From positions 1,984,001 through 2,048,000 of the forward strand of contig OY761542.1 in the NCBI GenBank assembly GCA_963664635.1: a DNA stretch of 64,000 bases, read 5' to 3'. This DNA is from VXNE01 sp963664635. GTDB lineage: Bacteria; Pseudomonadota; Gammaproteobacteria; Pseudomonadales; Azotimanducaceae. The notes under the pieces are model-generated. The model saw nothing but the letters and a program-made list of their open reading frames with translations, did not search any database and had not been told where the DNA came from. The translations under genes and the position numbers were made by a program. How positions within the stretch are numbered: the stretch's first letter is position 1; the number at the start of each line of letters is the position of its first letter. Of the stretch, positions 59,598 through 64,000 are shown one piece after another.

Positions 59598-60872
59598 CTA
59601 CTCGTACAGGCTCTCGAAGTCCCGCCAGAAGTCCGCGTAGGTCTTCGACACACAGCCCGGGTCGACGATCTCGCAGTCGCCCACCCGGCTCGCGAACACG
59701 GCGAACGCCATCGCCATGCGGTGATCGTGGAACGTCTCGAAGCGCGCCGGCAGCGGTGCTGCGGCGGGCGCGATGGAGATCCAGTCCGGCCCCGCCTCGA
59801 CGTGCACCCCGGCCTTGCGCAGTTCGCCGGCCGGGCAGGCGATGCGGTCGCACTCCTTGTGCCGCAGCGTGGCGAGCCCGGTGATGCGCACCGGCGCCGG
59901 CAGGAACGGCGCCATCGCCATCAGGGTGGGGGCGGCGTCCGGCATCGCCTCCATGTCGATCGTGTCGAGCGGTCGCAACGCCCGCGGCCCGGTGACGGTG
60001 ACCTGCTCGTCGGTAGCCCGCACCTCCGCGCCGAGCCGGGCGCACACGTCGAAAAAGGCGAAGTCGCCCTGTCCGGTGGCGGCGCCGAGGTTGTCGATGC
60101 GCACGGTCGAGGCGTGCAGGGTCGCCAGGGCAGCGTGGTAGGTGGCCGCGGACGCGTCCCCTTCGATGGTCACGTTCCCGCCGGCGTAGGGGCCCGGGGC
60201 AACGCGGAGCGTGGCTGGGCCTGCCGTTTCCACGGTCACACCCCGCCGCGCCATCTCGCTGCGGGTGAGGTCGACGTACGGCGCGGAGACGAGCTGGTCC
60301 TTCATGTGCACGGTCAGGCCGTCCGGCAGCCGCGGGGCGACGAGCAGCAGGGCCGACAGGTGCTGGCTCGTCACGGCGGTGCCCACGGATACCTGGCCCG
60401 CGTACGTCGCGGGACCGCGCACGGAGATGGGCAGGTGGCCGCCGTCGGTCGCCTGCGTCTCGCAGCCGAGCTCCGCGAGCGCCTCGATGATGTCGTGGTT
60501 GGGCCGTGCGCGCAGTGGCGGTTTGCCGTCGAGGTGGGTCGGGTCGCGGCGCAGCGCGGCAAGTGCGAGCAGCAGCCGCATGGACACTCCGCTCAGGCCA
60601 AGCTGTAGCGCGACCTCGCCCGTCCCGAGGGCCGCGGGCGGCGCCACCGCGAGGCGCGATGGGCCGAGCTCCCCGATCTCCGCGCCGAGACGCTGTAGCG
60701 CATCGCACATCTCGTCCACGTCATCGCAGCGTGGGACCCCGAGCAGGGTCGAAGATGCATCGGCGAGGGCCGAGATGGCGAGCTGCCGCAGCGCGATCGA
60801 CTTGCTGCCGGGGAGGGTGACGGCGGCGTCGAAGGGTCGCTCGAGCCGGGGCACGCGGCGCACGGCTGTCAT
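59598..60872 (-). CDS. aroA: 3-phosphoshikimate 1-carboxyvinyltransferase (EPSP synthase), divergent
   Basis: A 424-residue EPSP synthase, the usual length. It joins shikimate 3-phosphate and phosphoenolpyruvate in the chorismate pathway. Family marks are LPGSKSIALRQL (Lys24), EGDASAATYHAALA, DAAPTLMAMAPFL, LRHKECDRIA and DHRMAMAFAVFA. The phosphoenolpyruvate loop is divergent: LGLSGVSMRLL (91-101) replaces the common LGNAGTAMRPL, so the Thr and Pro of that loop are Val96 and Leu100 here, while Gly95 and Arg99 are kept. It is followed by the enoyl-CoA hydratase gene. It may be the housekeeping enzyme or a second copy used in secondary metabolism; I cannot tell without the rest of the genome. 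Confidence 0.88.
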   Translation of the reverse strand: MTAVRRVPRLERPFDAAVTLPGSKSIALRQLAISALADASSTLLGVPRCDDVDEMCDALQRLGAEIGELGPSRLAVAPPAALGTGEVALQLGLSGVSMRLLLALAALRRDPTHLDGKPPLRARPNHDIIEALAELGCETQATDGGHLPISVRGPATYAGQVSVGTAVTSQHLSALLLVAPRLPDGLTVHMKDQLVSAPYVDLTRSEMARRGVTVETAGPATLRVAPGPYAGGNVTIEGDASAATYHAALATLHASTVRIDNLGAATGQGDFAFFDVCARLGAEVRATDEQVTVTGPRALRPLDTIDMEAMPDAAPTLMAMAPFLPAPVRITGLATLRHKECDRIACPAGELRKAGVHVEAGPDWISIAPAAAPLPARFETFHDHRMAMAFAVFASRVGDCEIVDPGCVSKTYADFWRDFESLYE

Positions 60873-60964
60873 GTCGGCGTCCCGGACCCGGCCACGGCGA
60901 GATACGCGCGAACCACGTCACGCCACATGGTCAGCCGGCTCCCTCCGTCAGGGGATCGCCATGC

Positions 60965-62182
60965 TCAGGAGAGCTCGGCGAAGGCCTTGTCGGTGCCCGC
61001 GAGCGCCTGCGCGATGTCGTCTTCCGTGTGCGCGACGGACAGGAACATGTTGTGCCACGGGTGCAGGTAGACGCCGTGGCGCAAGGCGTTCGTGCAGAAC
61101 GCGGACGCGCGCGCCCGGTCCCTGTCGTCTTCGAACTGGATCAGCGGCATCTGCGGCGGACCGCTCTGGCGGATGCCGTAGCCGTGCCGCTGCGCCTGCT
61201 CGTAGAGGCCGTCCCGCAGTTGCTGGCCGACCCGTTCCATGTGTTTCGGTCCGTCGATCTCGTTGAGCACGTCGAGGGTCTCGATGGCCGCCGCGAAGGG
61301 CGCCCCCTGGTACCAGAACGAGCCCGTGTAGAACACCTTCTCGGCGGCCTCGCGGTAGGGGCCGCTACCGAGTACGGCGGCCAGCGGCTCGCCGTTGGCG
61401 ATGGCCTTGCCCCAGGCCGAGAGGTCCGGCTGGATGCCGAACTCCGACCAGCTCGCGTCGAGGGACAGGCGCAGGCCGGACCGGACGTCGTCGAGGATCA
61501 GCGCGGCGCCCTCGGCGTCGCAGATCTCGCGCGCGGCCCGGGCGAAGGCGGGGTCGACGAGTTCCTGGGTGTGCGGCACGTCATGCTTGTAGCCGGAGAC
61601 GACGATGCCCGCGAGGTCGCCGGACGCGGCTTCGGCGGTCGCGACGAGGTTCTGGACATCGTTGAACAGATAGGTGGGGTAGTGCACGTGCTCTTCCGCG
61701 GGCGTTCCGGGGGACATGCGGTTCGCCCAGGGCTGCGAGCCGTGGTAGGCCGTCGAGCCGACGAGGATCTTGCGTTTTCCGGCGTGCCCCCGGGCGATCA
61801 TGTTGCAGATCGTCGTCGCGTCGTTGCCGTTCTTGGCGAACACCGCCCACTCCGCGTGGCTTACCTGGCGCGTGAACTTCTCGGCGAGGTCGACCAGGGC
61901 CGGCGGCGGTCCGTCCGCCACGTCGAGACGGTCCCGCTGGGCGTCGGCGGCCGCGCGGATGCGGGGGTTGCCGTAGCCGGCGATCATCGGGCCGTAGGAG
62001 CACATGAAGTCGATGTACTCGTTGCCGTCGACGTCCCACATGCGGCACCCGGAGGCACGTTCGAAGAACTGCGGGTAGCTCTCGGGGAGGCGCGGATGCA
62101 CCGCCATGTGGCCGTACATGCCATTCGGAATCACCCGTTTCGCGCGCTCGCGCAGCGCCAGATCGTTGCTCTTCGTGGCCAC
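60965..62182 (-). CDS. class III PLP aminotransferase, glutamate-1-semialdehyde aminomutase-like
   Basis: A 405-residue fold-type I, class III PLP enzyme. DGNEYIDFMCSYGPMIAGYG near residue 55 is the family's opening, LILDDVRSGLRLS holds the Asp that pairs with the pyridine nitrogen, and LSAWGKAIANGEPLAAVLG carries the PLP Lys. It most resembles glutamate-1-semialdehyde 2,1-aminomutase-type enzymes, but the usual hemL context is absent, so it may be an aminotransferase acting on another amine. The start is GTG at 62182 with GGAGAG upstream. A divergent monooxygenase gene begins 84 bases away. Confidence 0.88.
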   Translation of the reverse strand: MATKSNDLALRERAKRVIPNGMYGHMAVHPRLPESYPQFFERASGCRMWDVDGNEYIDFMCSYGPMIAGYGNPRIRAAADAQRDRLDVADGPPPALVDLAEKFTRQVSHAEWAVFAKNGNDATTICNMIARGHAGKRKILVGSTAYHGSQPWANRMSPGTPAEEHVHYPTYLFNDVQNLVATAEAASGDLAGIVVSGYKHDVPHTQELVDPAFARAAREICDAEGAALILDDVRSGLRLSLDASWSEFGIQPDLSAWGKAIANGEPLAAVLGSGPYREAAEKVFYTGSFWYQGAPFAAAIETLDVLNEIDGPKHMERVGQQLRDGLYEQAQRHGYGIRQSGPPQMPLIQFEDDRDRARASAFCTNALRHGVYLHPWHNMFLSVAHTEDDIAQALAGTDKAFAELS

Positions 62183-62265
62183 GTTCGGTCTCTCCGGTGT
62201 GCCTTTACTCGCATGATGTTACGCGTTACGTTCCGGTGACGACACCTGCAAGCGGGAGGGGAACC

Positions 62266-63342
62266 ATGCACGTCGGAATGGCGGCCATCTTTCAGAATCC
62301 GGAAAACCACGTCTCGGACGGCGAGGTCTACGCGAACGAACTGCGCCTGGCACAACTGGCGGAGCCCCTCGGGTTCGACTCCATCTGGGGCGTGGAACAC
62401 CACTTCACCGACTACACGATGTGCCCCGATGTCCTGCAGTTCCTCACCTACATGGCGGGGCGCACCGAGCGCATCCAGCTCGGGTCGATGGTCGTCGTGC
62501 TGCCGTGGCACGATCCGATCCGTGTCGCCGAGCAGGTCTCGATGCTGGACCACGTCTCGAACGGGCGGTTCATTCTCGGCCTCGGACGCGGCGCCGGCCG
62601 GATCGAGTTCGAGGGCTTCGGCGTGGACATGGGCGAGTCCCGGGAACGTTTCGTGGAGGCCGCGGAGATCGTCCTGAACGGCCTCGAGCAGGGCTGGTGC
62701 GAATACGACGGCAAGTTCTACCAGCAGGCCGCCCGCGATGTCCGTCCGCGCCCCGCACGCACGTTCAAGGGCCGCACTTATGCCGCGGCCGTTTCGCCGG
62801 AGTCGGTGGAGATCATGGCCCGGCTCGGCATCGGCATCCTGGTCATTCCGCAGAAGCCCTGGGACATGATCGACCACGAACTCACGACCTACCGCAACGT
62901 CTTCCAGGAAGTGAACGGCGCCCCGGCGCCGGCGCCGATCATCGCCGGCTGGGTGTTCTGCGACGAGGACGAGAAGCGCGCGCGGGAGATGGCCGTGCGC
63001 TGGATCGGCGGCTACTGGGAAACCGCCGCGAAGCATTACGAGATCGGCGGCGCGCACTTCGCGAACACCAAGGGCTACGAGTTCTACGCCGCCATGTCCG
63101 AGGTGCAGCAGGCGAGTGCGGCGGCGACCACCGAGGCGTACCTCGACCTGCAGGTGTGGGGCACGCCGCAGATGTGCATCGACCGCATCCGCCAGACGGC
63201 GGAGCGCATGCAGTCGAACACCTTCACCTCCGTGTTCAGCTACGCGGGCATGCCCTACGACGAGGCCGAGCGCAACCTGCGCCTGTTCGCGCAGAAGGTG
63301 CTGCCGTCGCTCCGGGAGGAGCAGGCGGTCGCGGCGGGCTGA
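62266..63342 (+). CDS. luciferase-like flavin-dependent monooxygenase
   Basis: A 358-residue bacterial-luciferase-like TIM-barrel protein. The N-terminus (LRLAQLAEPLGFDSIWGVEH with HFTDY) and the stretch IQLGSMVVVLPWHDPIRVAE, then QVSMLDHVSNGRFILGLGRG, are typical. It would use reduced flavin, supplied by another protein, to oxidise a substrate. The ATG at 62266 has GGGAGGGG upstream. The next gene, a flavin monooxygenase of Baeyer-Villiger type, starts 74 bases later in the same direction, so both may act in one oxidative pathway for a ketone, terpene or steroid. Confidence 0.9.
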   Translation: MHVGMAAIFQNPENHVSDGEVYANELRLAQLAEPLGFDSIWGVEHHFTDYTMCPDVLQFLTYMAGRTERIQLGSMVVVLPWHDPIRVAEQVSMLDHVSNGRFILGLGRGAGRIEFEGFGVDMGESRERFVEAAEIVLNGLEQGWCEYDGKFYQQAARDVRPRPARTFKGRTYAAAVSPESVEIMARLGIGILVIPQKPWDMIDHELTTYRNVFQEVNGAPAPAPIIAGWVFCDEDEKRAREMAVRWIGGYWETAAKHYEIGGAHFANTKGYEFYAAMSEVQQASAAATTEAYLDLQVWGTPQMCIDRIRQTAERMQSNTFTSVFSYAGMPYDEAERNLRLFAQKVLPSLREEQAVAAG

Positions 63343-63416
63343 CGCGCGCCCGCGAAGCAGCGCCTGGAAAGAACACCTATAGCGACACCGTGATACCGAA
63401 AGAGGGCTCGACTCCG

Positions 63417-64000
63417 ATGAACGCTCCACTGAAGAAGGAATACTCGAACCTCGGGTTTGACCCGGACGCCCTGCGGGAAAAGTACCGCCAGGAGCGGGAC
63501 AAGCGCATGCGGGACGACGGCGACGACCAGTTCCTGCGCACCCAGGACGACTACGCCCACTACGCGGACGCAGACCCGTTCGTCGAAGAGCCCGAGGAGC
63601 GGGAGCCCGTCCAGCGGGAGATGGAGGTCGTCATCGTCGGCGGCGGCTTCAGTGGCATGATGGCGGCGGCGCGACTCAAGGAGCGGGGCGTCGACGACGT
63701 CATGCTGATCGAGTCCGGCGCGGACTTCGGCGGCACCTGGTACTGGAACCGGTACCCGGGCTCCCAGTGCGACATCGAGTCCTACTGCTACCTCCCGCTC
63801 CTCGAGGAACTCGGTTACATGCCGAAGGAGAAGTACTCCTACGCCCCCGAGATCTTCGAGCACTGCCAGCGCATCGGCGAGTACTACGGGCTGTACGACC
63901 TGTCGCTCTTCCAGACGCGGGTCACGGAACTGCGCTGGGACGAGGAGGACGCCCGCTGGACGGTTTCGACCCACCTCGGCGACCACATCCGCGCGCGATT
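63417..64000 (+). CDS. Baeyer-Villiger-type flavin monooxygenase (3' end cut by window)
   Basis: The first 194 residues are present; the gene runs off the right edge. After a polar N-terminal extension of about 65 residues, the FAD-binding motif reads VVIVGGGFSGMMAAARL, followed by GGTWYWNRYPGSQCDIESY, the segment typical of Baeyer-Villiger monooxygenases, which turn ketones into esters or lactones with NADPH and oxygen. An extended N-terminus as here is also seen in subgroups acting on large ketones. It follows the luciferase-like gene by 74 bases, likely in one transcript. The NADPH-binding motif is outside the window. Confidence 0.9.
   Translation, partial: MNAPLKKEYSNLGFDPDALREKYRQERDKRMRDDGDDQFLRTQDDYAHYADADPFVEEPEEREPVQREMEVVIVGGGFSGMMAAARLKERGVDDVMLIESGADFGGTWYWNRYPGSQCDIESYCYLPLLEELGYMPKEKYSYAPEIFEHCQRIGEYYGLYDLSLFQTRVTELRWDEEDARWTVSTHLGDHIRAR

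Overview
The window is a high-GC stretch of bacterial chromosome with short intergenic gaps and many overlapping start and stop codons. It carries a glutaminyl-tRNA synthetase, two secreted tannase-family esterases and many Sec signal peptides, and its catabolic genes (PhyH dioxygenases, CaiB CoA-transferase, luciferase-like monooxygenase, Baeyer-Villiger-type monooxygenase, DUF3604) are of types common in uncultured environmental proteobacteria. The best guess is a proteobacterium, probably a gammaproteobacterium from a marine or host-associated setting. This is inferred from gene content, because there is no rRNA or phylogenetic marker to prove it. No rRNA or tRNA genes were found.

Layout, left part (1-31 kb): a tandem pair of tannase/feruloyl-esterase genes, a heterodimeric ABC exporter with one degenerate ATPase site, and a 1613-residue secreted metzincin / thrombospondin-type-3 / leucine-rich-repeat protein preceded by a long perfect hairpin. 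Then come a PhyH dioxygenase, a Phd/VapC toxin-antitoxin pair, a haloalkane-dehalogenase-like hydrolase and a lower-GC two-gene unit (SAMHD1-like HD hydrolase plus nucleotidyltransferase). A CurA-like reductase, a transglutaminase-like protease, a coupled S33 hydrolase + NatAB-like ABC exporter operon, small acetyltransferase and SnoaL-like genes, glnS coupled to a CaiB CoA-transferase, and a second PhyH gene follow.

Middle (31-56 kb): an MDR dehydrogenase/MFS pair and a periplasmic metallo-beta-lactamase-fold protein lead into an accessory island. It holds a pRiA4b-ORF3-like zinc-finger gene next to an AAA-ATPase/PD-(D/E)XK gene, and then a complete type I-G (formerly I-U) CRISPR-Cas system. 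The interference genes cas3, csx17 (cas8), csb1 (cas7) and csb2 (cas5-cas6) read on the minus strand and are followed in the same direction by a phosphoribosyltransferase gene. The adaptation genes, a cas4-cas1 fusion and cas2, read on the plus strand directly into a 5.5-kb array of 77 repeats and 76 spacers. A HicB-like antitoxin without a visible HicA lies between the two arms. Fic and AlbA_2/Schlafen-type regulator genes lie beyond the distal end of the array.

Right part (56-64 kb): a DUF3604 metallo-hydrolase, an enoyl-CoA hydratase, a divergent EPSP synthase, a glutamate-semialdehyde-aminomutase-like aminotransferase, a luciferase-like monooxygenase and a truncated Baeyer-Villiger-type flavin monooxygenase.

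The clearest system is the type I-G CRISPR locus. Its least ordinary parts are the trailing phosphoribosyltransferase, the orphan HicB between the operons, repeated elements in the leader, a single 54-nt spacer and an interrupted terminal repeat. A second candidate for something undescribed is the HD-hydrolase/nucleotidyltransferase pair at 15.2-17.2 kb.
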